Positions 6,852-6,906 of a stretch of DNA of 6,906 bases are shown piece by piece. The stretch is from Fusobacterium sp. (lineage in GTDB: Bacteria > Fusobacteriota > Fusobacteriia > Fusobacteriales > Fusobacteriaceae), in contig JAHHTB010000095.1 of NCBI GenBank assembly GCA_020024855.1, positions 1 to 6,906 on the forward strand, given 5' to 3'. How positions within the stretch are numbered: the stretch's first letter is position 1; every line of letters starts with the position of its first letter. A model generated the notes under the pieces. The model was given only the letters and a program-made list of their open reading frames with translations. It had not been told where the DNA came from and did no database searches. A program made the translations under genes and the position numbers.

Positions 6852-6863
6852 AAAATTCCTCCT

Positions 6864-6906
6864 GAACCTTTTTATTTTATTCTATAATTTTACACCATTT
6901 TTTATA
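6864..6906. other. AT-rich leader upstream of rfaE2, no supported promoter
   Basis: On the minus strand several TA-rich hexamers (for example TAGAAT and TATAGA near 6880-6890) could be a -10 box. Any -35 box would fall at or past the window edge. I therefore cannot say whether the operon begins here or continues upstream. Confidence 0.3.

Overview
The window is very AT-rich DNA, and every gene I can support lies on the minus strand. It combines low-GC anaerobe features (AGA/ATA/TTA-rich codon use, a class I hybrid cluster protein, strong AGGAGG ribosome binding sites) with diderm outer-membrane genes (an LptD-type LPS translocon and an ADP-heptose synthesis enzyme). That combination points to Fusobacteriota, most likely Fusobacterium or a close relative. 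The species cannot be fixed from this window.

Layout in transcription order, from high to low coordinates. (1) 6851-5254 is a tight three-gene operon: rfaE2 (heptose-1-phosphate adenylyltransferase, GTG start), tsaE (t6A ATPase) 10 nt later, and tsaB (t6A scaffold) overlapping tsaE by 20 nt. It ends in a strong hairpin plus T-tract at 5246-5211. (2) 5166-3511 is hcp, a class I hybrid cluster protein with every expected cluster ligand. (3) 3359-3042 is trxA, a 105-residue thioredoxin with its own strong promoter and terminator. (4) 2855-1 is the first 951 codons of an LptD/OstA-type outer-membrane LPS assembly protein. It runs off the left edge, so it is a partial gene with no stop in the window. 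With it included, no stretch over 300 bases lacks a gene; the longest intergenic gap is about 190 bp.

The genes cover envelope building (rfaE2 makes the LPS inner-core sugar donor, LptD inserts finished LPS), the universal t6A tRNA modification (tsaE, tsaB), and redox or nitrosative stress defence (hcp, trxA). The most interesting non-coding element is the perfect palindrome at 5225-5246 between tsaB and hcp. It is the stem of the operon terminator. It also contains GTAAC-N4-GTTAC, the layout of a Crp/Fnr-family operator, centred 41.5 nt upstream of the transcription start I predict for hcp. I see no mobile element, CRISPR array, tRNA or rRNA. The window looks like ordinary chromosomal core, and I found no clearly new multi-gene system.
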